Below are positions 33,180 through 45,019 of a DNA stretch of 64,000 bases, piece by piece. The notes under the pieces were generated by a model. The model saw only the letters and a program-made list of their open reading frames with translations, had not been told where the DNA came from and made no database searches. Position numbers and translations under genes: made by a program. The number at the start of each line of letters is the position of its first letter. The stretch's first letter is position 1. The stretch is from Anodontia alba (Eukaryota > Mollusca > Bivalvia > Lucinida > Lucinidae): assembly GCA_964016985.1 (NCBI GenBank), contig OZ024826.1, forward strand, positions 69,656,768 to 69,720,767, given 5' to 3'.

Positions 33180-35760
33180 AGAACTTTGAGGTAAAACTTA
33201 GATAAAATTTCTACGTCCGTGACCTTGACTTCTAGGTCATAGGATGGGGATAATACTGTATAAAATTTTGGACCAATACTTATAGTCATGCCAATTATAA
33301 AGTCAATCCATGCAAGGATTTATGGGAGACAGATTCATATAAGTCCTTGACTTTTTTCTGAATCCCAGCTGAAATATGTTTATGTTGATATGTATAGTAT
33401 CTGTATTTACAAATATAATATGTTTGAACTAAGGATTTTAAAATAAAGACGTCTTAAAAACTTTAACGAAAAACTTTAACATAAATTTCTAAGTCCTTTA
33501 TAGTCATGCCAATGATAAAGTCAATCCATGCAAGGATTTTAAAATAAAGACATCTTAAAAACTTTGACGAAAAACTAACATAAATTTCTAAGTCCGTGAC
33601 CTTGTCCTCTAGGCCATAAGCAGGGGTGGGGATAGTGCTGAATAAAATTTTGTACCAATATCAATAATCATGCCAAATTTAAGTAAATCCTTAGAAGGAT
33701 TTAGAAATGAAGACATCTTAAAAACTTTGACGCAAAACTTTAACATAAAATTTCTTAGTCCGTGTTTTTGACCCCTAGGTCATGAGCAGGGGTATGTAAA
33801 GTGCCGAATAAAATTTTTGATCAACTGATCAACATCTAAAATCATACCAATATAAACAAAATCCATCTCAGGATTTAGAAAAAATAAGATCTTAAAAAAA
33901 TGACGCAAAACTTAAACATAAATTTCTAAGTCTGTAACCTTGACGTCTAGGTCATAAGCAGGGGTAGGGATAGTGCCGAAATAAAATTTTGGACCAATAT
34001 GTATATTCATACCAAATATAAAGTAAGTCTATGCAAGGATTTAGAAATGAAGAAATCTTAAAAACTTTGACGCAAAACTTAAACATAAATTTCTAAGTCC
34101 GTGACCTTGACCTCTAGGTCAAAAGCAGGGGTGGGCATAGCGCCGAATCAAATGCAAAATATACAGTAAATCTATACAAGGATTTAGAAATGAAGAGATC
34201 TTAATAATTTTGACGCAAAACTTTAACATAGAATTTCTATGCCTGTTACCTTGATCATAAGCGGGTGGGAGGATAGGTCTCAATAGAACTTTGGAAAACA
34301 TCTAACACTATGCCAAATATAAACGAAATCCATCTCAGGATTTAGAAAATATAAGATCTTAAAAATTTTGACGCAAAACTTTAACATAAAGTTTCTTAGT
34401 CCGTGTTCTTGACCCCTAGGTCATGAGCAGGGGTATGTATAGTGCCGAATAAAATTTTTGATCAACATCTAAAATCATACCAATATAAACAAAATCCATC
34501 TCAGGATTTAGCAAAAATAAGATCTTAAAAAAAATGACGCAAAACTTAAACATAAATTTCTGAGTCTGTAACCTTGACGTCTAGGGCATAAGCAGGGGTA
34601 GCGATAGTGCCGAAATAAAATTTTGGACCAATATGTATAATCATACCAAATATAAAGTAAGTCTAAGCAAGGATTTAGAAATGAAGAAATCTTAAAAACT
34701 TTGACGCAAAACTTTAACATAAATTTCTAAGTCCGTGACCTTGGCCTCTAGGTCAAAAGCAGGGGTGGGCATCGCGCCGAATCAAATGCAAAATATACAG
34801 TAAATCTATACAAGGATTTAGAAATGAAAAGATCTTAATAATTTTGACGCAAAACTTAACATAGAATTTCTATGCCTGTGACCTTGATCATAAGCGGGTG
34901 GGAGGATAGGTCCCAGTAGAACTTTGGAAAACATCTAAAACTATGCCAAATATAAACGAAATCCATCTCAGGATTTAGAAAATATAAGATCTTAAAAACT
35001 TTGACGCAAAACTTTAACATAAATTACAAAAGCAGGGAAGCATAGCGCAGAATCAAATTTGGACCTATAAAGACTATGCCAAATATGAAGTAAATCTATA
35101 CAAGGATTTAGAAATGAAGAGATCTAAATAACTTTGACGCAAAACTTTAACATAAAATTTCTATGCCCGTGACCGTGACCTCTAGTTCATAAGCAGGGGT
35201 CGGGATAGTGCCGAATAAAATTTTTGACCAATATCTATAATCATGCCAAATATAATATGAATCCATGCAAGGAAGAGATCTTAAAAACTTTGATGCAAAA
35301 CTTTAACATAAATTACAAAAGCAGGGGAGCATAGCGCAGAATCAAATTTTGGACCTATAAAGACCATGCAAAATATGAAGTAAATCTATACAAGGTTTTA
35401 GAAATGAAGAGATCTATATAACTTTGACTCAAAACTTTTAACATAAAATTTCTATGCCCGTGACCGTGACCTCTAGTTCATAAGCAGGGGTCGGGATAGT
35501 GCCGAATAAAATTTTGGACCAATATCTATAATCATGCCAAATATAATAAAATCTTAAAAACTTTGACGCAAAACTTTAACATAAATTTCTAAGTCCGTGA
35601 TTTTGACCTCTATGTCATAAGCAGGGGTGGGGGATAGTGCCGAATCAAATTTTGGACCAATATCTATGGTCTTAAAAACTTTAACATTAAACTTTTTCTG
35701 TTAATACCGACGCCACCGCCGACGCCAACGCCAACGCCAACGCCGGGGGTACTTTTGCAC
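33180..35760. repeat. Tandem array of ~165 bp units with higher-order structure
   Basis: AACTTTGACGCAAAACTTTAA, CTAAGTCCGTGACCTTGAC, AAGCAGGGGT and ATAGTGCCGAATAAAATTTT recur about every 165 bp, roughly fourteen times. Blocks at ~33740-34330 and ~34375-34990 are near copies of each other over several units (~635 bp). A 285 bp pair occurs at ~35025-35300 and ~35310-35545. The array ends with a GACGCC/AACGCC run (35708-35745) and GCGAGCTAAAATG. Coding frames here are artefacts. Confidence 0.88.
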
Positions 35761-35779
35761 AGGCGAGCTAAAATGTTTC

Positions 35780-36333
35780 TACAAAAATAATGTAAAATTA
35801 TGTTTCAGTAAAATGCCCTATATAATACATATAATAGAACATAATTATATTATATCTATTGGAAAACCTACATATTCAGAAGATTCACATGAAGTATAGT
35901 ATTTAAACATTAAACAGGAGGATACACAATAGAAAAAAATAAAAACAACAACAACAATAGATCAACTACCTTAATTCTGTAGTTTATCAAACAATGTAAT
36001 CTGCAAATTTGTAAATTTTCTACAAAATAGGAAAAATGTTCTTCATCTTCCACCTGATTGCACTGCACACAAACTCGTTGCTCACGTGGAGTTCTTGGTC
36101 TGAGATAGCGGCCAGTTTGATTAATAAATTGATAATATTTTTATTGCAATTGGTCGCGAATTACGTGCAATTATTGTAATGAAAACATCTTTATCTGACC
36201 CTAAATTTGGATAAAACTGCCCTTTTTATTTGCTAATTGAAATGCAGCTTTGTCCTGTTTTAAAAAGTACCGCCACCCTGTACGTCAGCCAATCCTCTTG
36301 CAGGTATTTTTATATGCATATTTATACATTATA
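35780..36333. other. AT-rich intron stretch, no feature seen
   Basis: No repeat or coding similarity was recognised between the tandem array and the Tc1-like element. Confidence 0.5.
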
Positions 36334-36360
36334 TACTTGGGGAAAAAAGAAACGCAAGTT
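36334..36360 (+). repeat. Left terminal inverted repeat of the Tc1-like element
   Basis: About 26 bp, pairing with the right end at 37828-37853. The inner 19 bases GGAAAAAAGAAACGCAAGT match exactly and the outer bases differ at two or three positions. This is the expected transposase binding and cleavage site. Confidence 0.85.
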
Positions 36361-36630
36361 CAAATTTTTAAATACTGAAAGTTTGTTTGTGAACAAACTG
36401 ATCTAGTTTTCTGTATTTGGTGACATTAGTGTACTTCCCCGTGTATGGATCATACAAAATCACTGAAGCGTGAACACAGGCTACACAATATCGTTGTACC
36501 TGAATTTCGTTATATCCGTGCTGCACGGGTAGCGTCGCGTGGTAGAGACTTTAACACATTACCAAATCGAACTTTCGTTCCATTCGTATCGGTTGCACAA
36601 AACGTTTGTTGTTTGAGTTTGTTGAGAGAA

Positions 36631-37611
36631 ATGGTACGCTTATCGCAACTGGATAGGGGTAGAGCTATTGCTCTAATTTTGCAGGGTCGATCGCAACGTG
36701 ACGTCGCGCAGCAATTTGGGGTGCACGAGTCGACGATATCGCGCTTAGTTCAGCGTCTTAGAGCTACCGATAGGTTAACTGACCGTCCTAGGAGCGGACG
36801 TCCGCGCGTTACGACGCAACGTCAAGATAGAAGTATACGTCTTGTACACCTTCGTAACAGGTTAAGGACGGCGACAGAGACCGCAAGAGAAGTTATCGGA
36901 ACACATGGCCGTCGTGTGTGTCCAAGGACAGTCAGAAATCGCTTGCGAGAGTTCGATTTACGTCCACGCCGTCCTTACGTGGGCCCGAACCTTACGCCCA
37001 GGCGACGTCAACGCCGCATGCAATGGCTGCGTGCCCATGCACCAAATCGGTTTCGACTGGCTGACTGGCGGCGTGTAATGTTCAGCGATGAGTCGCGATT
37101 TTCGCTTCAGCGGTCAGATAGGCGACAACGAGTGTATCGACGTCTTGGTGAGCGATATTCTGACGCTTGCGTACGAGAAGTCGACAGATTTGGGGGAGGG
37201 GGGTCCGTAATGGTTTGGGGTGGGATTTCTCATGGGGTGAAAACGCCCCTAGTGGTTATTCAGGGTAATCTTACAGCCGTACGCTATCGGGATCAGGTGC
37301 TTATGCCTCACGTCCTCCCGCTTGTCAATGCTCATAATCTCACGTTTCAGCATGACAACGCGAGACCGCATGTTGCCAGGGTTTGTCGCGACTTCCTCAA
37401 CCAGAATAATGTCCAAGTGCTCGATTGGCCCCCATACAGTCCAGATTTAAACCCAATCGAGCACCTTTGGGATGCGTTGGACAGGAGGGTCAGGAATCGC
37501 GTCAACGTACCGAACAACGTCGCACAGCTCCAGCTAGCTCTTATTCAAGAGTGGAATAATATCCCTCAAAGGACCATTGACAACTTAGTCGGTCTATGGT
37601 TAGAAGAGTGA
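36631..37611 (+). CDS. Tc1-like transposase (DD34E), apparently intact
   Basis: Cuts and rejoins DNA for cut-and-paste transposition of its own element. The open frame extends back to an ATG at 36445 (388 aa). The Met at 36631 is the more likely start, because the homeodomain-like region begins right after it, and this gives 326 aa, usual for the family. In long-frame numbering, a helix-turn-helix spans about 81-106 (RDVAQQFGVHESTISRLVQ) and a GRPR hinge lies near 117-121. A second DNA-binding helix set covers about 142-170. The catalytic triad is D215 (FSDESRF), D304 (QHDNARPHVA) and E339 (SPDLNPIEHLWD), with 34 residues between the last two. No stops or frameshifts. Arg-rich throughout. Activity cannot be judged from sequence alone. 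Confidence 0.9.
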   Translation: MVRLSQLDRGRAIALILQGRSQRDVAQQFGVHESTISRLVQRLRATDRLTDRPRSGRPRVTTQRQDRSIRLVHLRNRLRTATETAREVIGTHGRRVCPRTVRNRLREFDLRPRRPYVGPNLTPRRRQRRMQWLRAHAPNRFRLADWRRVMFSDESRFSLQRSDRRQRVYRRLGERYSDACVREVDRFGGGGSVMVWGGISHGVKTPLVVIQGNLTAVRYRDQVLMPHVLPLVNAHNLTFQHDNARPHVARVCRDFLNQNNVQVLDWPPYSPDLNPIEHLWDALDRRVRNRVNVPNNVAQLQLALIQEWNNIPQRTIDNLVGLWLEE

Positions 37612-37827
37612 GAGCCGCGACAGCAGCCCGTGGTGGACACACGCGCTATTGATACCCATTATTCAATAACGTTGGGTGTCTGTGTTTAACGCTATTTATT
37701 GCAAACGTCGTCTGCTATACGACACTAAACCAATAGCATTTAACAGAAAATGAAATAAAGAATTAAAAAAATTAAACAATCAAATAAAATCCACAATTTT
37801 CTTTAAAAATACAACCCCAGAATTAAT

Positions 37828-37853
37828 ACTTGCGTTTCTTTTTTCCGCTAGTA
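37828..37853 (-). repeat. Right terminal inverted repeat of the Tc1-like element
   Basis: Reverse complement of the left end, followed by TATATAT, so the TA target duplication is present but its exact position is ambiguous by one repeat. Confidence 0.85.
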
Positions 37854-38179
37854 TATATGTAAGGGACAGACTATTTGATATTTTGAGAGAAGTAGGTGGA
37901 GATAATTTCCAAACAGAAATATTTTGGCCTTTGATTTGCAAGAAAAACATAATCTTGCCTGGAGACAAATAGTATAAGAAAAAACATAAAACTGCTCAAC
38001 TTTAGTGAGATATTTCCATTTACGCATACTTTTTAAAATATTTTGGCTTCCTGCGGCCGTGTCTCCCATACCCTTCATAGCTTATTAATGTACACCCTTG
38101 ATGCCTTCCTTTCAGTGATTTACGACATTCTACTATCATTTACTTTTCCTGGAGATAACAAAATCTATCCACTCCAGCG

Positions 38180-38520
38180 AGCCGCCACACGGCACTTTAC
38201 ACCAGCTGCAGTGAAGTAAAATAAAACTCGAAAAGTTTACCTGTGGAAGAAGAGAACCCACAAAAGAGCGAAAATCGGAGACTACAGCACTGTAGTTTGC
38301 AAGGCTGCATACGTCCCTTCAATTTTCAGAGTAATCAGAATAGGCTTAACGATCCCAAACGAAATAAGGCTTAACGATCCCAAACGAAATAAAGATATAA
38401 TCAGCACTATGGTGAAGTACGGGAGACGTTTTAAAGTCGACACATGTCACTTAAAGTGAAGTAAAATAAAAAAATCTTAAAGGTTGCCTTTTGAAATAAA
38501 GAACACACAAAAGAATTACG
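38180..38520. repeat. Dispersed repeat pair, second locus
   Basis: CCACACGGCACTTTACACCAG, GAAGTAAAATAAAA, GAGAACCCACAAAAGAGCGA and AAATCGGAGACT at 38185-38285, then a second unit at 38400-38515 ending AAAGAACACACAAAAG. This matches the two-unit arrangement at 5840-6175. A 24 bp direct duplication (AGGCTTAACGATCCCAAACG..) lies between. Confidence 0.78.
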
Positions 38521-38610
38521 CTAGTAATGAAGTACGAAAAAAGAAAGCCTGGTAATGTATCAATTTTGGAATATATGAAAATAGTGCCTCGATAAATAAC
38601 ATGCTTAGTG

Positions 38611-38642
38611 TTTTTTTTGTGTTTTTTTTTTTTTTTTTTTTT
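38611..38642. repeat. Poly-T run
   Basis: About 30 T with one G near 38620. It may be the reverse of a poly-A tail. Confidence 0.85.
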
Positions 38643-38644
38643 CT

Positions 38645-39350
38645 AAGAAACTCTACATTTCCGTCTGTAAAACTATTCTTGCTTTACGATAGCAGTAAAC
38701 ATCAAGCTGCACTTGAGGAAAAAAATGCGCCCTTCCCATTTTACCCAAATATCAAGTGTTCCGTCCCTAATTAGTCACATGAGAGGGGTTTGGGTGTAAA
38801 TGATGCCCTAGAGATAATAAAACAAAACATTTTTCTATTTCATTACAGCAATTAAAAGCTAACGAATCACATAATTTCAGTTTTGGCTATATGTTTACTT
38901 AAAAATCGCACTGAAAAATTCAAAATGCTTACAGTTATTGACATATGAAGTTTCACTCATTTTCGTCATTTAACATTCATGGGAAACCAATGACGCCAAA
39001 AGTTGTTATTATATTAGAAGGAAGGAAAGGACACTTTACAAGAAGAGAATATAGACGAACAATAAAAATGAACACGTGCTCTTTTTGTTTTCTTTAATTG
39101 TCACATAAACCAATGCATTTCGTCAGACAACTCTTCAGTGTAAATGTGACAATAAAAATGGCGGTGTTTAATATCACTTAGCAGCTGTTTAATTGAGGTT
39201 TGAAACACTTTATAAATTAATGTTCTTTGTTTAATCTAGCGGAAGCGCTATCGGAATTCATTTTGAAAAACGGAAACATTTGGAATTTAGGTTCCATATT
39301 ATGGCACTCATCCAAATGCGCACTTAATGGAATCATTCATGTCGGGTCTT
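38645..39350. other. Intron 3 stretch, no feature seen
   Basis: No exon, repeat or element was recognised here. Confidence 0.45.
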
Positions 39351-39354
39351 GTAT

Positions 39355-39412
39355 GTGTGTGTTTGTGAGGGTGAGGGTAGGGGGGGGGGAGGGGAGTGGG
39401 GGTGGGGGCGTC
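39355..39412 (+). repeat. G-rich tract with G-quadruplex potential
   Basis: Contains GAGGGTGAGGGTAGGGGGGG and further runs of three to five G within 60 bases. It lies immediately beside a Penelope relic. Confidence 0.8.
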
Positions 39413-39414
39413 TC

Positions 39415-39575
39415 TTATTTGTTGTGCATGAATCGTGCGCCTTGTACGTAACTTTTCGCCTGTTTGACCAATGTAACACTGTCTGCAGCCATTCGAAAAT
39501 TATGTAAAAAGTTACACCCGGGACAACATAGATTTCCCTTTTCATTTACCAAAAATACAGACAAAAACGCAGTTT
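39415..39575 (-). mobile_element. Penelope-like element relic (GIY-YIG piece)
   Basis: One minus-strand frame reads FSNGCRQCYIGQTGEKLRTR and then RTIHAQQ, the GC-x-x-C-YIGQTG-x-x-L-R-x-R signature of the Penelope GIY-YIG domain. The upstream part (NLCCPGCNF) is in another frame. Only about 150 bp is recognisable. Confidence 0.7.
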
Positions 39576-40051
39576 TAGTTTCATTTGACATGGCATTTAC
39601 CATTCATTGGCCCTTGAGGCAATAGAATACTGGCTGAATAAATACCCTGAATTAATTAAAAAACGGTGTTCAAAACATTTATTTTAGAAGGCATGAAAAT
39701 AATACTGAAAAACAATAACTTCAAATTCGATGAAAAGTATTATAACCAAATAAAATGTATTGCATGATGGCAAGCCGGCAACCAAAAGGCGACTAACTTT
39801 ATAGATCTTTATCAAATGGTTGTCGTCAACCCACCAATAGTGTTGGTCAGATCCACCGAGGTCCTAGTTATGGTTTGGTTTCACTTGTCTACTGTTGTCC
39901 ATTCACATTATTATTTGTGCTTATTATTAAATTGCCATTCTGTCAAATAAATTACAGATACCTACCCTGTATATCACACGCGATTCTTATACATGTATAT
40001 TAACCGTTTAATCAAATGCATGATTATCCTTTCTTCCTCTTATTATTATAG

Positions 40052-40105
40052 GCTCGGTCATTAGCTATGCTGTCAAAACCATACACCTGGCTATTCTATG
40101 ATCCG
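40052..40105 (+). CDS. Ionotropic glutamate receptor, exon d (54 nt)
   Basis: A short exon of 18 codons, phase 0 on both sides, between TATTATTATAG and GTAGGT. It encodes ARSLAMLSKPYTWLFYDP. This aligns in order with the kainate segment in which a helix is followed by a short strand ending in T-x-D (ALAMGM..YHYIFTTLD). It joins ILLET of the previous exon and SDELPGV of the next with no frame change. It is too short to be convincing on its own; its order, phases and sequence together make it firm. Because it is exactly 54 nt and phase 0 it could be skipped without frameshift, but nothing in the sequence shows that it is. Confidence 0.82.
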
Positions 40106-40179
40106 GTAGGTACTACTTCTTTCTTAAATATTTATTGTGTCATATAACTCGATTTTGAAAAGTTTCCTCATTATTGAAA

Positions 40180-40600
40180 AAAACATATGTGAAGATACAA
40201 CGGAAAAGCCACAATTACGAAGTCCTGTTTGTGGTTTTCTTTTGTTCTGGTTTCTGATCGCCATTGAGCGTTTTGCTTTGTTTCATCACAGTGTTTTTGA
40301 TTATATGTGTGTCAATGGAAACAGTACATGTGAGTTTCATTTGGAGCTGCTTCGGAATTAAGGGTTAGGTTTCGCGCTAAAACCTGGTAGGCCCCAGTAG
40401 TTTTCCTACTGACCGTTCTAAGACGGTTCCACTGTTGCAGTCCTTTATTGTTTGTGCGTCTGTTTCGTATGTGGCGTTTGTTTCGTCGTTATTTGTTTCT
40501 TATATCTCCTTCTTTTAATGCCTCGGGAGGGCTTTGCTTCGTAATTGTGGCAGTACCTTGGTATCTTCACCCATATTAATACTCGCGCGAAATCTCACGA
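40180..40600 (-). repeat. Dispersed repeat, diverged relative of the KVQGVPQ family
   Basis: Contains CTACTGACCGTTCTAAGACGG and TGCCTCGGGAGGGCTTTGCTTCG, which in reverse parallel the CCGTCTTAGAAnGGTCAGTAG and GAAGnCnTTCCCAGAC parts of the copies at 18840, 25440 and 63556. A related stretch is at 43330-43445; a forward relative is at 43850-44200. Confidence 0.55.
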
Positions 40601-40734
40601 TTAATTGTGATGCAGCTCCAAATTACAAATGTATTTTAGGTCCTCATAGGGTCCTCTAACTCATCTGTGAAACATCATTTTAAAACACATAAAATCAAAA
40701 ACACTGTGATGAAACAGCTAAGGGCTTAATGGCG

Positions 40735-41490
40735 ATTTGAAGCTAGAACAAGAAAGACACAAGCAGAACTTCAATGCACTCGGCCACAAACATTGATAGT
40801 CAAACGCTAACCATCTAAAATTGATTGATGAGAAGCCATCATTTAGTCTGAGGATCGAACCACCATCGTGCAGTTAAAAAGAGAAGCAAAGTTATCAACC
40901 ATAATTTGATAAACAACCGTGCATGCAGATTATATACTATATGTTGCCCTTCTTGCAGATGTGTTTTCAGACCAAAGTTGTATTTGTTCATTGTTTAGAA
41001 TGACGGCGATAAAACTTAGAAAACGTTTTAGGTAATAGGATGTAGCATGAGGGACATCGCCATCCAAAAATACAATGTCAAAATCAAAAACATCCCGTTT
41101 GTCAGATATTTTAGCAGCGATTATGTCATTAGATATTGATAAATTTAAATCTAGAAACGGCGCTTCCGTCTCAGCGATAGACTGGTTACAGTCCAGCAGT
41201 AAGTCCGTTTCTCTTAATAGACAATTTTCTCTTTTCTTTCACATAATCTCTTTTCATTGTTTTCCATCTTGTTCGGACTGACTTACAAAGGGATTTGAGC
41301 TCTATCATACTGGTCAACGTCTTATTATTTTAGTGGGTATAGTAGCGTATTGCTTATTCTCTTATCTCTTCGGCTTATGTCAGTCTCTCTCAGAGGAATT
41401 AGTTTTATTAAACTGAAGTTCTTTTAAATAAATTGTATCAGCTATTTATTAAAACATATTCATTAACAATATTTAATGAGTTATCCAAAT
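40735..41490. other. Intron 4 stretch, little recognised
   Basis: A GAGGATCGAACCACCATCGTGCAGTTAAA piece near 40851 recurs in changed form near 19757 and 44336, so a dispersed repeat is present here, but its borders were not resolved. The plus frame at 41075-41281 shows no family likeness. Confidence 0.45.
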
Positions 41491-41499
41491 ATCAGGACG

Positions 41500-42270
41500 T
41501 AGCCATTTTTTGTTGACCGAAGCAAAGCCGAGTCTTCGTTTTTTTCCATAGTCAGTTAATGAACATGGCAATAACTGTTGACCATTTAAAATATTGCCCG
41601 ACCCGCAGAAAGGTCGACCAACCGAAATGTGGAAGACTACCCTATAATCAACCTGTGACAGTTAGTAACAAATGACAATAACTCTTGAACAGTCAGGATA
41701 CATTTTGATAATTTCGGACATACAGACAGATGCCGACAATATCTAGCCAATGACTTTTCAACATTTTCCCCATACATATGTATTGGGACACAAGTTTCCC
41801 TGTGCCGTAAAAAGGTCAAAGGTCATTCTAGAATGATTATTTGAACAAACTTGGCGGACATTGATTCCCTAATGCTATATACCAGGGTTCAGCCTCAAAG
41901 CTTTCTTGGCTGTGGAGAAGAAGACTTTTAGTATGTTTGTCATAAATGGATATGATTGCCATCTTGCTAAACGGTGCGGAAACGTTTGAATAAATTGTCA
42001 GTACGCCCTTCGACAGAAGGCCCTATGTGAAATCTGATGAAAACTGTTCAAGCGGTTTTAAGGAAGACGACGTTAAATGATTTCACATGTTATACATGTA
42101 TATAGCTTTAAGGGCAAGGGAATATAATCAAAGGGGACAAACGTTTGATTGTAACTAAAATATTGTACTACTTTAACCATACATTGTAAGTTTCAGCCAT
42201 TAGTCTTTAATACATTTTGAAAAGAAAAAAATGATTTTTCAACATTCTCCCCATATAGATGTATGGGGAC
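41500..42270. repeat. Fragment of the ~480 bp bivalve repeat
   Basis: GAACAAACTTGGCGGACATTGATTCCC, CAGCCTCAAAGCTTTCTTGG, CGACAGAAGGCCC and TTTCAGCCATTAGTCTTTAAT match units of the 21379-24258 block. Confidence 0.72.
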
Positions 42271-42479
42271 GCTTGTCCCAGTTCTCTTTAATATTAATTG
42301 CAGGCCTGATAGGCTGATTACTATGATTATAATAATATACTTTTTATCTTTGGAAGTCTGCGTCAGATGGAACCAAAACATACTTCTTTTGGAAGTCTTG
42401 GATACCTTGCTTCATATGTCGAACATAAAATTTAAGTTTACGCGGTAAAAGGCTTCGAATACAAGAGTAAAATAAAAAA

Positions 42480-43330
42480 ACGTAAATCGATTATTTTAAA
42501 AATATTTAATTTCCACTTAAGTATTTAAAACGTTAGACTCAGCGTATTCTCGTAGCACCAACGTTTGCAGAATTTCTGTGAAGCTTTTGCAATTTGTAAG
42601 CGGCATCTATTGAAGTCAATATGACACTGAATCTATATCTAGGTCCACTAGAGATTATAGATCAAATTGTTCTGAAATAATTTTCAAATCTCCGGTAATA
42701 ACGTCACCAGCTGCAGGATAACAGAAGGGTTAAAAATCTTTGCATATTCAGGAATCGGGGATATTAGCTTCAATATAATGATAAAAACAATGGTTTTGAA
42801 ATTAAATATTGTATTTCGAATAAGTTTGTTATACTTGTAACAAATTATGGGTCCAGTATAAACCCTCCGTTAGAAGTATATACAAAGTTGGTTTTGTCAC
42901 CTTAGGATGCATGTTGCTTGCTCCGAGGCAATCAGAGGTCTCCCAGTGCAGCATAACTAATGCATGTAGGTTCTTTCGGGACAGACGTTTATTTCTGTGT
43001 TCATTAAATCATTAAATGCCGCAAACCTCTTATACTATGCTTGGGATGACTGTGTTCCGTCATTGTCATCTTTCTGTGTATCTTTCTTCCTTTATCTAAC
43101 TAGATCTAACTTACTAAAATAAATTTAACGTTTTATATCTGACTTTGCTTGCCTCCAATAAGCATTTTAGTTAAACTGCTATTCGACAAGACAATAGTTT
43201 AAAGTAAGCAAAGAACAGAAAAGCTAAACATTCCAAACAGTTATGAGTGAGTATCATTGGCTATTATTTAGAAAATATGCCTTTATTGAGTAAAACTAGT
43301 TTCAATCTCTTGACCATTATGAGGCGGTTT
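42480..43330. other. Intron 4 stretch, no feature seen
   Basis: No coding or repeat structure stands out. Confidence 0.45.
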
Positions 43331-43550
43331 CTTTTCGTATGGATGTCGGCTATTTCAATTGTGCCGCCATGACTTGCCGTTGTTTCTTCCTTAACCTTTC
43401 TTCTTTCGATGCCTCGGGACGGCTGTGCTTGGCACTCAGTTTTATATGTATTTACATGTACAAGTAATCTTTTAGAAAAAAAAACAACAACCCCAAAACA
43501 GCCATTTAATTTAAATTGTTTTCTATCTTGTATGCAGAATATTGTAGCTT

Positions 43551-43703
<153 letters not shown>

Positions 43704-44710
43704 TGTGGTCTTAAACTAGTTTTACTCGATCGAATAAGATTTGAAAGAGTTACATTTCGAAACAGAGTCTAGGCTTGAAATGGAGTCTAGGCTTTGTGGA
43801 GACTCTTCATATGACAACAATATAACAGGCAGAACTGCATACGCCTCCACGCCCCATCACCAGCTTAAACGGAACTCAGTTTTCCAAGATCCTAATGATC
43901 CCAAGGAACATGAAAATAAAAAAAAACAGCAAGTAACCTTCGCTCTGCTTCTTGTTCAAAATGTGTGTTCGGTCCGTGTTGAGTCCTGTACCTTATCAGT
44001 GAGACGCCACAGTAAAAATATATGTGAAGATACCCGGGCAAGAGATGAGGAACAGATATAAAAAGCAACGCCACATATGAAACCACCGACGCACAAACAA
44101 ACTAGGTCTGCAAAAGAGAAACCGCCTTGAAAGGGTCAGTAGGAAAACTACTTGGGGCCTAAATCTATAAAACACAAAAACGATGAAATTACGACGAAAC
44201 AAATTAAAAGCCAATAACAGTGTAAAGCAGAACGACAGAAAGCACGAGTGGGTGATGATAGGCCCGACCAAAGACAGCAATAGTCAGGCGCCAACCTTTA
44301 GACACAGACAGAAGGTGTAGCTGTCATTCAGTCTGAGGCCTGATTCACCGTCCTGCTATTAAAGTGGAAATCAAAGTTATCAACCAGCTGGATTAATAAC
44401 CATGCATGCAACCTGTCGCATAACATTCATGTTGCAACATATCTTTTTAAAACAACTGGCAGTCTTTGTAAAACTTGCGAAAAATCAATATTAGCAACAC
44501 TCCTTCTGAATAAATATACTAACTTGCCATTAAATCCGAGTTCTGATAGATCTTCCTGCAGACGTATTTTCAATCCAACATTTTATTTGAAAATTAATTC
44601 AAAATGATGGCGATAAACCTAGAAAATGTTGAACACAGTTTATAATATCGATACCCCTGTTTTAGAAGTTCAGCAGCTAAAGCTTATTACGATTAAGTCA
44701 CTAGACATCA

Positions 44711-44825
44711 AACCCATTTATGCCTAGCGTCACATAAAAGGGACTTTGGCAAACAGCGTCGATCCAGATCAGACGCCGCAGAACGAAACATGATAGTTGA
44801 AGAGTCCATTCGGCATAAATGGGTT
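44711..44825. repeat. AACCCATTTATGCC-ended MITE (~115 bp)
   Basis: A perfect 14 bp inverted pair, AACCCATTTATGCC (44711) and GGCATAAATGGGTT (44812), flanks GGCAAACAGCGTCGATCCAGATCAGACGCCGC-type sequence. That is a common bivalve miniature element. A decayed end, AACCCGTTTATGCC, also occurs at 48765. Confidence 0.82.
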
Positions 44826-45019
44826 AAAGAGTAAATGTCTCAACCATGTTACAACTTATGCTTCAAAATCGAATTTTGATTCTAAAGTGCGCGGGTACCT
44901 ACACCAGTACATTGTTGATGTTTCAGGTCAGAAGTAAATCTTTAAACAAACTAATACAAAAATAGAAAATGGAAAATGCAAACTATTAGCCATATAACTG
45001 AACATAACATTTTTTTCAG

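Larger units (their letters stand above)
36334..37853 (+). mobile_element. Complete Tc1-like DNA transposon
   Basis: About 1.5 kb. It is bounded by inverted repeats that share GGAAAAAAGAAACGCAAGT at the left (36341-36359) and its reverse complement at the right (from 37828). The outer few bases are similar (TACTTGG versus TACTAGC). Both ends sit in TATA context, consistent with the TA target preference of the Tc1/mariner superfamily. It holds one uninterrupted transposase frame. It lies in the third visible intron of the glutamate receptor gene, in the same orientation. Its base composition is much richer in GC and CpG than the flanking intron, which suggests a recent arrival, since older copies in this window are AT-rich and broken. 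Confidence 0.88.
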
